This document shows positions 35,578 to 47,099 of a DNA stretch of 64,000 bases, one piece after another. This DNA comes from Melastoma dodecandrum (lineage: Eukaryota > Streptophyta > Magnoliopsida > Myrtales > Melastomataceae): contig JARUPY010000079.1 in NCBI GenBank assembly GCA_029817715.1, positions 434,001 through 498,000 of the forward strand. Reading direction: 5' to 3'. The notes under the pieces were generated by a model. That model was not told where the DNA came from, made no database searches, and saw nothing but the letters and a program-made list of their open reading frames with translations. How positions within the stretch are numbered: position 1 is the stretch's first letter; each line of letters opens with the position of its first letter. The position numbers were made by a program, and so were the translations under genes.

Positions 35578-37215
35578 TTGGAGGCAAAGTACCAACATTT
35601 GTATTGGACTTCGTGTGCCGCTCATTGCCTAGATTTGATGTTTGAAGACATCTTCAAGTTACCTAATTTGAAGAAGGTATATGAGCAAGGAGTAGCTTTT
35701 AATGGATTCATATACAATCAAGTGTTTCTCTTGAACAAGATGAGATACTTTACAAAGAAGGCTGAAATGATGAGACCAGCAAAAACTCGCTTTGCAACAG
35801 CATTCCTGACTTTGAAGAGGTTCTTAGTGCAAAAGGCAAATTTGAAGAAGATGTTTTCATCTGAAAGGTGAAATGCCATGAAGATCTCAAAGGAGGCATC
35901 GGGAAAAATAATAGAACGAATCATATTGTCCACAGTCTTTTGGAATAATGTGAGATATGCAGTGAAGATTGATGGTCCTTTAGTCTACGTGCTTCGTTTG
36001 GTTGATGGTGAGAAAAGACCGGCCATGGGGTACATTTATGAGGCAATGGATCGAGTAAAAGAGCAAATTGCTCCATCTTTTGCACATAAAGAAGAAAAAA
36101 TACGTCCACATTTCGAATCATTGATAATCGTTGGAATGTTCAGCTCCATAGTCCTCTTCATGCAACATGATATTTTCTCAATCCCCAATTCTTTTATTCA
36201 AACTCGAATGTAGAACATGATGAAGAGATCATTAAAGGATTTCATGCTACCGTCCAAAGGTTGGTGCCTGATATTAATGTTCAAGATGTCATTTGTAGTG
36301 AAATGAATGTATACACTAGGGATGAAAAGATGTCTAGAATTCGGATTGCCATCAAACATCGGACTTGTGAAATAAAATCACCAGGTAAAATAGCTATTCA
36401 AAATTTTGCAAAGATCATATGGAACTTATTGTTCAATTATTTATCTATTGTTACTTTATTATGGTGCAGCTCAGTGGCGGGCATCATATGGATCTTCGAC
36501 GCCAAACTTGTAAAAGTTTGTTATAAAGTTCTCAACCTTACTTGTAGTTTTTCCGGTTGTGAAAGATATTGAAGTGGATTTGAGCATGTGAGTAAATTAA
36601 AATATTAGCTTCTTTTAAATAATTTAAGTTATTATAACTATCAATACATATATGCTTTTATGCGCGAAGCTTCATTCCAAAAGGAGGAATCGTTTGGATC
36701 ATGAATGGTTGAGTATGTTAGTTTATGTTAAGTACAATAGGGCTTTGAAGTGTAGATATATGTTGTGTGATAAGATTGATCCAATCACCGTACCGGATGT
36801 TGATGAAACCGAAACTTCATAATGGAAGGCGAGAATTATGGAATATGAGGATGTGGAGAACGCTCTTGTGTTTAGTGATGATGAAGATTTCACAAGGGGT
36901 CTTGCTACAAAAGCAATGGGAGCTAATGAACCGATGTATGTCACTAGATCTTCTCAATCCATCATTACTTCTAAAGGGTATGTTACGGAAAGGCAAAAGG
37001 AGTAGGAAAACAATCTACAAAGGCAAGGGCAAGAAATGCTACTGATCTTTGAGGGAAAAAAATTCAAAGTAACACGTTAACTACAAGACTTAGATGAAGA
37101 GGATTTTGAAGAATTGGATGAGAGGAGGAAAAACAACATTCCAAATGCTATATAAGTACTAGTGGAGATGATGTTGGTCAATCGACTTCGGATGATGATG
37201 ACTCGGATAGTATGG
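35578..37215 (+). pseudogene. C-terminal pieces of the second hAT transposase
   Basis: 35578-35871 carries 'YWTSCAAHCLDLMFEDI' (the conserved CxxH region) and 'KTRFATAFLTLKRFL'. 35878-36213 carries 'ERIILSTVFWNNVRYAVKI' and 'DGEKRPAMGYIYEAMDRVKE'. Later fragments at 36840-36960 ('YEDVENALVFSDDED') and the acidic end near 37195-37220 ('DDSDSMDD') are from the tail. Multiple stops divide them; not functional. Confidence 0.75.
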
Positions 37216-38480
37216 ATGATTGATTAGATTGAACTTGTCGGTTTCGGATAATGATGACTTACGTTGAACCTTCTAATTTGGTCTTTTCTTATTTAGAAAT
37301 AATGTTGGAAAACATATTTGAACTTCTTTACTTCTATGTTCTTGGGTATTTAAGTTTAATTACATGTATCGCCTTCGTTCAAAAGGCGAGCGCCTTTCGC
37401 CTCTCGCCTCTGGCGGGCGAGGCCTTCTCGCCTCGCGTGGCCTTTCGCCATTAATAACTATACTTGTCAGGCAGTACATGCAGATTGAATTATCGTGCTT
37501 TCGGAGATGTTATTGCACTGGATTCTACGTTTAAGACTAATGCCTACTAGATGAAAATGGTGGTTATCGTGGACATTAATCACCACCACTAGTTGATTAT
37601 ACTAAGGTCAGCTCTTATTGCTACCTTTAGTTGACTCGCATGTATACTTTAGTAATGAGAGGTAAGCATCCAATCAACGTCAATCACTGACGCTGATAAA
37701 GCGATGATATATGTTGCGAGAACTACAACCAAAAGCGAAGCATCAACTATACATATGGCACTTCAATCACAGCCTTGTCCGACACATCCATGATGATGCA
37801 ATGAGGAAAATATTGCAATTATGTATTGTATGAGAACCCCTGATGAATCGAGATCATGTGGGATGAATTGTGGCATAACAGAGGGAACATCATTGTAAGA
37901 TGGCTACAACAGATTTACACATGTAGGCACATATGGTGGCATACTTACTTGCAGAGCCATATTTGGGTTGAGCTACGAAGGACTCAATGGTGCGAGCGGA
38001 TGTATTCGTACATGAAGGGGTATGTAAAACCGAAGCATAAAATGTGTGAATTCCTACACAATTTTGAACGGGCAATCGTAGACCTTCGCCATAATTTACA
38101 CGAACTACGACTCCGACTGACAAATTGGACCTTATTTGATGATGCTAAGAAGGCTAAAGGGAGATGCGTGTCGATTATACAAATTGGTATCATTTCAAAA
38201 GGTGGAAGCACAATTGAGGTGTGAACCCTTGTTTTATGTTTTGAACGATTGAGACAATAACATCAATCGTGTTTACAAGGTAGCGGAAATTAACTCAAAT
38301 AAAATGCTAGTTGAGGTATATTGAATAGGTACGAAGGAGATTAATTGTTCTTGCTTACACTTCGAAACGTTTGGATTTCCCCGTGCTTACATATTGCACA
38401 TTACAGAGATTGAAGGATTGATAATAATACCTCCTAATTTAATACTCCTTCAGCGGTCGAAGAATGCCAAAGGATGTGAC

Positions 38481-39380
38481 ATTCGTGTATCATAGGCGAA
38501 GCCTATGAAATATTAGTTGATGACGTAAGGCAAGGCCTTTTGATGCGGCATGTTGTCGCTTGTTTATTGGGACGGGACTTAAGTGGAGGGCTGTGTCATG
38601 TAGAAAGTAATTGCGGAGATGACTGAAAAGATAGAGAACATGTGCTTATGCCTCTTACCAATCCACGATGATGATGATGAATGTTATGCACAACCAAAAG
38701 GTATGAGGAAGATAGGCAAAAGTTATCCAAGGAAATTAACCCTTCATTGATATGGGTGATTTCAATATCAATTACAAAATGAAGCAAGGTCAGCCTCATG
38801 GTTATTTATATGATCATAGTGAAGATGATTGGAAGAATGTATTTGATAAAGTTAGAGTTTCATATCTGGCCAGTGGGTGAATTGGACATGTATTACATAT
38901 TTAAGGTATACTTACATTACATCAAAAAACAAAACAAAAAAAACACGTAGTTTGATGACTTCTTTTTTCATGCACTTTCATCCACATCTAAGGTTTGCAA
39001 TGGTATGCGGTCGTGCTAGCGTTTGTTGCCCATCCTTAACACTTGCAAGCACTTTCTTCCGTTGAGCATTAGCAACCCACCATAGTAGCCTAATATCCAA
39101 CTAGAATCGATTGAACAAAACAAGAGTCTGAATAATGGAAAAACATTATAGGTTGATTATTATTCATATATGGACTCATAAGTTTTCCACAGTTAATGTA
39201 TCCTTACCGTTCTCGGGATGCCTTCTTGTATATTAAGAAGCAACATGAACTTCATCACGAACAAGCCGCAATCCGCTGTACAAATTTCATAACAAAATAG
39301 TTGGTTATATACTTTAATAGCAAATCACTGTAATAAATTAGAAACCAAATGAAGAGTACTGGATAGAGGATTTGAGGAAC
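38481..39380. other. Gene-free stretch after the FAR1 pseudogene
   Basis: No recognised coding sequence. Short frames only; could be the 3' flank of the FAR1/MULE copy. Confidence 0.4.
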
Positions 39381-39737
39381 TTACTCATTGTCGTTTTTAA
39401 ATTGTCGCGGGATATTAGTTGGATAACTCATTGGCCATAAATAAATGCCAATTACCCCGATACATCCAATCAAAGTCTTATTTTTATTCTTCTCTAAAAT
39501 GATACTTAGAACTTGAACAACATGTTTGTGAATAACCGCTCTGCCATGGAGGTTTCGGCTCCTACCCGCTGCAGTATCGAGGACAAGAATCTCACGTGAA
39601 GCAAAGTTCATGACTTGCAATGTCCAGTGTGAATCAACAACACAAATTGAAACATTTATCTGGCTTGACAAGTATGAGGTTGTTAAACGTTGGTTTGTTA
39701 AAGAGGTTGGGAGGATTTGAAAATATACAATTTCCAA
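39381..39737 (-). pseudogene. Ulp1-like (C48) cysteine protease fragment
   Basis: The 118-residue frame contains 'NVSICVVDSHWTLQVMNFAS' followed by 'REILVLDTAAG', the His-Trp and Asp part of the Ulp1/SENP catalytic core (deSUMOylating proteases). The catalytic Cys/Gln part expected later is absent or beyond recognition. Ulp1-like domains in plant genomes are often carried by MULEs, and a FAR1/MULE pseudogene lies 0.9 kb away on the other strand. Not a working protease. Confidence 0.45.
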
Positions 39738-39759
39738 ATCGTCATTGTTATCAAGTTGT

Positions 39760-40037
39760 CAGCACTACACGGGTCGATACGCACAGCGCCTAGTATCCAT
39801 CGTTTATGGATAGGTCCACTGGGGTATCTAATCCCATTCGCTCCCCTAGCTTTCGTGTCTCAGGTCAGTGTTGGCCCAGTAGAGTGCTTTCGCCGTTAGT
39901 GTTCTTTTCGATCTCTACGTAGTTCACCTCTCCACCGGAAATTCCTTCTGCCCTACCGTACTCCAGCTTAGTAGCTTCCACCGCCTGTCCGGGGTTGAGC
40001 CATGGGATTTGACGGCGAACTTAAAAAGCCATCTACA
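39760..40037 (-). rRNA. rrn16: Fragment of plastid 16S rRNA gene in nuclear DNA
   Basis: The minus strand reads as the central part of bacterial/plastid 16S rRNA: the complement of 'ggggtatctaatcccattcg' (the 790-loop region) at 39813-39832, 'ctccaccggaaattcc' at 39931, and 'ccgtactccagcttagtagc' at 39957-39976. The end 'ttaaaaagccatctacag' (40021-40037) matches plastid rather than mitochondrial 16S. It carries several base changes relative to the plastid consensus and has no neighbouring plastid genes, so it is a short plastid-to-nucleus transfer and non-functional. Confidence 0.92.
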
Positions 40038-40705
40038 GAATGTACATTTTTGTGCAGATGTTACCTTTTAACTCTAGAAATTGTTGCCATATCTGTGTAT
40101 TGTATTCATTCGTGGCTAGTGCATGTCGTATATTGTTTAGAAAATAGTTTTACTTATCTAAACGAAACAATCAATTATAAGAAGGGCTTATTACTAGAGG
40201 AAATTCACACTAACCCTTAACCAACTTGTGAGACAGGCTCTTGAAACATCCTAATATTTTTTTGGAAAAAAATTCACATATGTTATTAGAATATCTCTTG
40301 GAATTAGTTTTGGACATCCCAAGTAAAAAGAAGACAATAGTGTAAAAAATTGCATGATTTGTGAGGAACTCCAATAACATAGGTTGAAGCATCCAATTTC
40401 AGGTTTTATCTGAAATTGTTGCACAACTCGACTTAGAATGCCGTAAAGCATGCTTCACATTGACCCAACGAGGAATTATCGACTTCATCTCTGAACTGCA
40501 ATGCGTCTGGACATTTCTAATCCTTTTCCCTAATTCCTCGATATGACACTCTCTTTTATAAATACTTTTAGAGAATAAACACTATAAATTGAATTGTTAA
40601 ATTAATTTCAAAGCCAGAGTAACATAGCAAATGCGAATCTTACCTCGGGAAGAGGCACCTCTTGGCGAATTGGATGGGACTAGTCATCCAAGTTACACGG
40701 GATGA
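40038..40705. other. AT-rich gap before the Athila-like LTR
   Basis: No gene or repeat recognised; short frames only. Confidence 0.4.
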
Positions 40706-41857
40706 TGTCACGTCGAAAACGTGTTCACGTAAGTGCACACGATCATACAAGTAATAGAGTGTAAGTAAGATATCGTTCCCTCGAGGACTGTTCTAAATTT
40801 CTACCAACTATTAAAATAGGTCAAATTTTTATTATTCAACCACGCTGACTTGATATTTAATTAAGGAAAATGAGAGTTCTAACGAATTAAAGTTCAAGAT
40901 GAGAAAACACCTAGGGCGACAATTTCACCTAACAATTAGTCGCAAGTCATATATCAATCAACACACTTAAAATGATCTGATTGATAATCTGGAATTCGGT
41001 TATCTCCTTACGCTCCTCCCGAGGTCATAAGAACGTACATCTCTGTAAATAGTAACCACTCTATTCCTAGGTAGATTCACTATCGAGTGTCTATTAAGAA
41101 TCAATTCTAATTCGATTACCTAGGACGATTAGGTATATTCATATCCAGCTCGTTAATAATCTCGTCTTCCGACCAAATTTAACCTAGGTTATTCCTATTC
41201 CCGTGCTTAATCTAGGATTCCCCTTCCGAGTTCACCTAAATTCACTAATCAATTCTATTAATGATAAGGCAATAAGAAATCATTAAGAACGAATAGGAAT
41301 AATGAAGCATAAATCATCCAAGAGTGTCGAAAGAGATAAACCCTTGACAAATTGTCAAGATCCATCTTAACCATAGGCAAAGAAACTTAGTTCATAACGT
41401 AAACGAAAACATCAATTCAATCTTAAACATCAAAAACGACACAAAGAAAAACTAAAAGAAAAATAATCAGTCCGTCGACAACTTCTTGTCACCAGCAGCC
41501 TCCTAGGTCGACCCCTCATAACCAGAGGTGAATAAAGTGTTTTTATAATCCTAAAAATAAAGCTAGAGAATCTGAGAAAATCTGAAAATAAAATCTTTTC
41601 TTTTCTCCCCATCGTGAGCTTCAGGTCATGTATCGACATCCAAATTCTTTTCCCTTGCACAGAATCTTCATAAATACGCTGAGATCCTCTTGTTTCCGTA
41701 TTTATCCTGAAATAAATCCAAAATTCGGCAGTATTCCAATTTTCGGGAATAGTGTGAAATAACCAGGAATACTATGCAATAAACGCAATATTTCACAAAC
41801 CTAACAACATCTAAGTATGAAATTGCCCTAAATAACTCTACTTTCATAGAGTTATCA
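40706..41857 (-). repeat. 3' LTR of the Athila-like element
   Basis: 1152 bp. In minus-strand sense it starts TGATAACTCTATG right after the polypurine tract and ends GTGACA. Its end matches the block at window positions 1-130. Confidence 0.8.
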
Positions 41858-42959
41858 CACCCCCAAACCTAAATTTTGCTAGTCCCATGCAATGATAAGA
41901 AAAACAAAAATTAGAAGACTCTCCTCAGCAAACCCAAGTCACTGAAACGTAGAAACATCTTTTAGAACATTCTCAGAAGTAGTCGCATCTTTCTCATGCA
42001 TATAGATTCCATTCACTACCAGCAAGTTGGACACTCAATATTAACAAGCATACATTCCAAATAGCTCATGTCAACTAGTAACACACAATGATCACACAAA
42101 CCTCTCTATCTACTCATCAAAGGTTTTCTGACTTTTTAACAACTTTTTTTTCAGGTAGCACAATTCTAAATGTTTCATCTAATTCTAGCTAAGCTCCAGT
42201 AACAAGATCTCGATCAATGACTCTCGGTTCAGTTGATCAAAGGCATTAAGTGATAAAGTACCCCTCAGATCAATCACTCAAGTTAGTACAGAAGACTCAC
42301 GCCACAAGCACATTTTCAGGCAATATCTTTTTCTATTTTTTCCTTTTAACACCTGAACATTGGTGCTCAGAGCCTTGGCAAAATCATTTTCTCTTTTCTT
42401 TTTCTCTTTTCAGCTAATTGACCAAAGACTTCGTTTCAACAGATCATTCAAGTTACTCCACTCGTCACTAGTCACCATGTATTCTAAGGAGATGTAACCT
42501 GTTGCCGCTAAGTACGCTTCCTACTAGGAGATCTTTTCAAAATTCGACAAAAAACTTTAGCACACTAGGTAAAGGACTTAATCTTTCCACACTTGAAGAA
42601 TGCAAACCATAAGCTCATCATCGAATAAAGACATTCCACATTGACTTCCTAAGGTTACGCTGAGGAAAAACGACCCAAAAGATGAAACAACACCACTTCC
42701 AAATTCAACAAAACACAACACCACACCCCCAAACCTATTCAGAGCAACGTCCTCGGTGCGAAAGAAAGTACGAGTAGGAATGGGTGTACCGGGATATGTT
42801 GGGAAGAGGGATGGGCCGATGTTGTTGTGACGACGGTGGCGGTGGCGACGTGGGTTCGTGAGCACTTCCCTACAACAAGAAATATATGGATTAGGGTAAG
42901 AAGGAAAAAAGGCCCGAGGTGTTTTTGTAATTTTAATTTATTTTTTGTAATTTATTTTT

Positions 42960-43150
42960 TAATGCGGTGCAGCTGCACGTCAAAGTTACTTTCGTTATTG
43001 GGTTAGCCATACACTTCACTGTGCATTCTATGTTCCCGGCGGTGCAGCTGTACGAAATTTTGATGCAGCAGCACAGATTTTCTGTGCCTCCTCTTTGCTG
43101 CGGTGTAGCTACATGAAGCTTCTTGCAGTTGCACGAACTTGCTGCTTGAT
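42960..43150. repeat. Repeats of a 'ggtgcagctgcac' word in the element 3' region
   Basis: Variants occur at about 42964 (gcggtgcagctgcacg), 43039 (gcggtgcagctgtacg), 43064, 43100 (gcggtgtagctacatg) and 43126 (gcagttgcacg). The same word appears in the gag region near 47288 (gtgcagctgcac) and 47311 (ggtgtagctaca). Each core is nearly palindromic. Confidence 0.6.
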
Positions 43151-43291
43151 CTTGCATTCCCTTCTATTTTTCACCCTTAGAAATGGCAATTGAATAACCT
43201 AAATTGAAATAGTAACTAAAATAAAAGGAATCACACCTAATAAAACGAAAAATGAAAAAGAACTTGGGTTGCCTCCTAAGAAGCGCTTGGT

Positions 43292-44233
43292 TTATAGTAT
43301 ACGGCTCGACTCTTGAATCGATAACGCGTCTCGCAATGTCACCGCGGCAACTGCCCTCTCGTGTTTCAGCCTCTGTCCATTAACATTGAATGTCTGTTCT
43401 GAAGTTGGACTCTGTATTTCTACGGCACCATAGGAAAATACCTGAACTACCTGAAATGGTCCAAACCACCTTGATTTAAGCTTTACTGGAAATAATTTCT
43501 GGCTGGAATTGAACGACAATACTTGTTGTCCGGGTTCAAACTGTCACTCAATGATCCTCTTATCGTGCCACTGTTTCGTCTTCTCCCTATAGATCCTCGC
43601 GTTTTCATACGCTTGAAGCCAGAATTCATCGAGTTCGTCCAATAGGAGCAACCTCTTCTGTCCAGCCTTTTCGAGATCAAAATTCAGCTTTTTTATCGCC
43701 CAAAATGCTTTGTGCTCCAATTCCACTAGCAAGTGACATGCTTTCCCACAAACTAGTTTAAATGGAGACATTCCGATTGGCGTCTTGTAAGCTGTTCGAT
43801 AAGCCCGCAATGTGTCGTCTAGTTTCTGTGCCCAATCCTTCCGTGATGTGTTCACTGTTTTCTCTAGAATTCTCTTAATTTCTCTATTCGACACTTCCAC
43901 TTGCCCACTTGTCTGAGGATGATATGCTAGAGTGACCTTGTGATTTATTCCATATTTGTTCAACAAGACGGTGACTTGCTTATTACAAAAGTGAGACCCT
44001 CCATCACTGATGATTGCTCTTGGTGTGCTAAACCTTGTAAACACCGGTTTCTTCAAAAACTTCACAACTATTTTAGTATCGTTAGTGGGCAAAGCTTTTG
44101 CTTCAACCCATTTAGACACATAATCAACCGCAACTAAAATGTAACGATTTTTAAATGAAGAAACAAATGGTCCCATAAAATCAATACCCCAAACGTCGAA
44201 AATCTCTACCTCCAGGATGTCGTTTAAGGGCAT
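43292..44233 (-). pseudogene. Athila-like integrase
   Basis: 44233-43544 is open for 229 residues and holds the catalytic core: Asp in 'WGIDFMGPF' (about residue 17), Asp in '[12 protein letters not shown]' (about 78) and Glu in '[14 protein letters not shown]' (about 114), thus an intact D,D-35-E triad. It continues with '[20 protein letters not shown]'. After a frameshift the C-terminal part (43519-43292) has 'KLKSRWFGPFQVVQVF', the usual nucleic-acid-binding tail. Function: insertion of the cDNA copy into host DNA. Confidence 0.9.
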
Positions 44234-44317
44234 TTCGTGTCGCCTTGATATATTTCCCGTTCGTTGGCATCGATCACATTTAGCAACAAAGTTGTAAGAA
44301 TCCTTGAATAAAGAAGG

Positions 44318-45940
44318 CTAATAGAAACCTGATTGCAATATCCTAGCGACAGTTTTTTCTCCTCCAAAAAGTCCGCCATAACGTGTTGCATGACAATGCC
44401 ACAAAATTTGGTGGTCCCATTCTTCTTCAGGTATGCATCTTCTAAGAACCTGATCTGCACATTGCTTAAACAAAAACGGTTCATCCCACACATATTTCTT
44501 AACATCATGTAAAAACTTCTTCTTTGGTTGCGCATTCAAGTCAGAGGGTATAAAATTCGAAAAAAGAAAATTAACAAAATCTGCATGCCATGGCAGTTGT
44601 CTGTGACTAACCGAGAGCAACCATTCATTGGGAAAAGATTCATTTATAGCTATCTGGTTGGGCTTGGTGTCGCTTTGACCGTCTAGCCTTGACAAATGAT
44701 CAGCTACTTGATTCTCTATTCCTTTTCGGTTTTTCATCTCGAGATCGAATTCTTGTAGTAAGAGAACCCATCTTATCAAACGTGGTTTTGCATCCTTTTT
44801 CTCAATCAAGTACTTGATCGCGGAGTGATCTGTAAACACAATGACTTTCAAACCCACAAGATAAGATCGAAATTTATCAAAAGCAAATACGACTGCTAGC
44901 AGCGCCTTTTCAGTAGTCGTGTAATTTATCTGTGCAACGTCCCGGGTTCTACAAACATAGTAAATCACAAGAAAGACTTTATTCTTTCGCTGCCCAAGCA
45001 CTGCTCCTAAGACATAGTCACTCGCATTGCACATCAATTCAAAAGGTAACGTCAAATCAGGCACTATAAAGATAGGTGCAGTTACTAACCTCTCTTTCAA
45101 TTTTGTAACTGCTTCATCAAATTTGAATGGTATGTCTTTCTCCAAAAGATTGCATAGTGGTTTCGATATCTTGGAGAAATCCTTAATGAATCGCCTGTAA
45201 AAGCCAGCATGACCAAGAAAACTTCGGATAGCTCTTACCGTTGTTGGTGGGGATAACTTTTCGATGGTTTCAATCTTTGCTCTGTCAACTTCAATGCCCT
45301 TGGTTGACACCCTGTGACCAAGGACAATACCTTCTCGAACCATAAAGTGACACTTTTCCCAATTTAATATTATATTAGTCTTCTCACATCGTTCGAGTAC
45401 ACACGCAAGATTATGTAAGCAATTATCAAATGAGTCACCAAAGACGGAAAAGTCATCCATAAAGATTGCTAAATATCGCTATACCATGTTAGTGAAAATG
45501 GATGTCATGCATCTTTAGAATGTAGCAGGTGCATTACATAATCCAAATGACATTCTACGGAAGGCGAACTTACCGTATGGACATGTGAAAGTTGTTTTCT
45601 CCTGATCTTCTGGTGCAATGGCGATCTGATTATATCCTGAGTAACCATCGAGAAAACAATAATATTCCTTACCTGCCAATCTGTCCAACATTTGATCGAT
45701 AAATGGAAGCGGGTAGTGATCTTTTCTTGTTGCTTTGTTCCACTTCTGGTAGTCCATACATACCCTCCATGCCGTGACAGTGCTAGTAGGGATGAGTTCA
45801 TTCTTCTCATTTAATATAACTGTCATTCTGCCTTTCTTGGGAACACACTGTATAGGACTAACCCACGAGCTGTCAGAAATTGGATAAATGATGCCTTCAA
45901 CGAGCCACTTGGTGATCTCCTTCTTAATGACATGCTTCAT
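44318..45940 (-). pseudogene. Athila-like reverse transcriptase and RNase H
   Basis: 45940-45515: RT palm/fingers with 'EGIIYPISDSSWVSPIQCV', 'RVCMDYQKWNKATRKDHYPL', 'YCFLDGYSGYNQI' and 'RRMSFGLCNAPATF'. After a short break with a stop near 45479 the frame 45460-44318 starts with the catalytic FMDD-type box ([11 protein letters not shown]), then '[13 protein letters not shown]', RNase H ('[20 protein letters not shown]', '[21 protein letters not shown]') and the integrase zinc-finger linker ('[17 protein letters not shown]'). Nearly complete but interrupted. Confidence 0.92.
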
Positions 45941-46392
45941 GTTTGGTCAATCTCCGTTGATTCTCTATTGATGGTTTGTGATCGTCCTCGAGGAGGATTT
46001 TATGCATGCAGATTGCTGGATTAATGCCTCGGATATCTACAATAGCCCATCCTATTGCTCTCTTGTGATCCTCAAGATTCGAAGTAGTTTCTCCTCCTGT
46101 AACTCCGTTAATTCTGTAGAAATAATCATAGGGAGTTGATTGGCCTTTCTTGGATGAATGAGTATCTCAAATGTGTGGGGGTTGGCGGTTTGGATGAATG
46201 AGTACCTCAAATGTGTGGGTAAAGTTTTGAGTTCTAATTCTGGTGCTTCTATGATGGATGGTTTAGTGGTCCTTCCTGGCATCTCCAATGGATCGAACGC
46301 TCTCAAGTCTCTGGGTATGTAAGACTTGCTCTCCATCTAATTGACCATTTCCTTTGTTTCTTCATCGATAGTTGCTTCCTCAGAAGTTAATG

Positions 46393-47024
46393 CTAGCTCG
46401 AGCACACGGTCGTCTTTAAAATATTAACTTCTTCGGCCGCTAACCTGCCAATTAAGTCAATAGAAAAACAATCATCAAATTCATTCAGACATTTCATTGC
46501 ATGAAGAATATTAAAAGTTACCGCCTCGTTATTAACCCTCATGGTTAGCTCACCCTTTTGAACATCAATTAAAGTCCTACCTGTGGCTAAGAATGGTCTT
46601 CCAAGGATGATCGGTATTTCCCGGTCCTCTTCAAAATCGAAGACAATAAAATCCGCGGGAAAAACAAATTTATCTACCTTAACCAAAATATCCTCAATGA
46701 TTCCCCTTGGAAAAGCAAGAGATCGGTCGGCTAATTGCAACGTGACTGATGTAGGTTTTACTTCCCCAAACCCAATTCATTATATATTGACAAAGGCATT
46801 AAATTAACACTCGCTCCAAGATCACACAATGCCTTACCTCTAAAATTCGAACCAATAGAACAGGGTATAGTGAAACTACCTGGATCCTTGAACTTTGGAG
46901 GCAAATTTTTCTGCAAAATAGCACTACATTCTTCAGTTAAAGCAACAGTTTCAAACTCACCGACACGTCTCTTTTTAGATAGTATATATTTCATGAATTT
47001 AACGTAGCTCGGCATCTTCTCCAA
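46393..47024 (-). pseudogene. Athila-like aspartic protease
   Basis: 47024-46758 contains 'MPSYVKFMKYILSKKRR', 'GSFTIPCSIGS' and the active-site block 'ALCDLGASVNLMPLSIYNEL'. After a frameshift near 46760 the frame 46740-46393 continues with 'QLADRSLAFPRGIIEDILVK' and 'FVFPADFIVFDFEED' and 'IPIILGRPFLATGRTLIDV'. Both are typical of the gypsy retropepsin domain. Confidence 0.88.
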
Positions 47025-47099
47025 TGCTTCAGCAAAAGGGATGTTGATGTGTAGCTTTTTGAAGACTCCTAAGAATTTCAGGAAGTCCTTCTCATCATT

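Larger units (their letters stand above)
33517..37462 (+). mobile_element. hAT transposon (DUF659 type) inserted in the FAR1 pseudogene
   Basis: Ends: 'catagttgtaaaaggcg' at 33517 and the complement 'tatagttattaatggcg' ending 37462. Flanks cttgacaa (33509-33516) and cttgtcag (37463-37470) match at 6 of 8 bases, fitting an old hAT target duplication. Both subterminal regions are dense in 'aaggcgag' and 'cgcctttcgcc' words (33520-33685 and 37370-37450). It contains a BED finger, a DUF659 region and hAT C-terminal pieces, all with stops. Confidence 0.85.
32930..38480 (+). pseudogene. FAR1/MULE-transposase gene, split by a hAT insertion and broken
   Basis: Left part (about 32935-33508): FAR1-type DNA-binding domain, with 'FSSRKQDSHR', 'EFTMHKWARSQQGF' and 'VGCSSTLKITVEVNGSWHV'. 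Right part (37471-38480): MULE transposase core beginning 'NYRAFGDVIALDSTFKTNAY', then 'GKHPINVITDADKA' in shifted frames, then the open stretch at 37856-38224 with 'RRTQWCERMYSYMKGYV' and 'EFLHNFERAIVDLRHN'. A SWIM zinc finger ('CSCLHFETFGFPRAYILHI') lies at 38346-38402, where the second CxH pair reads R and Y instead. At least four stops or frameshifts are present. It may have been a FAR1-related host gene or the transposase of an autonomous MULE; no terminal repeats were found to decide. Confidence 0.75.
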
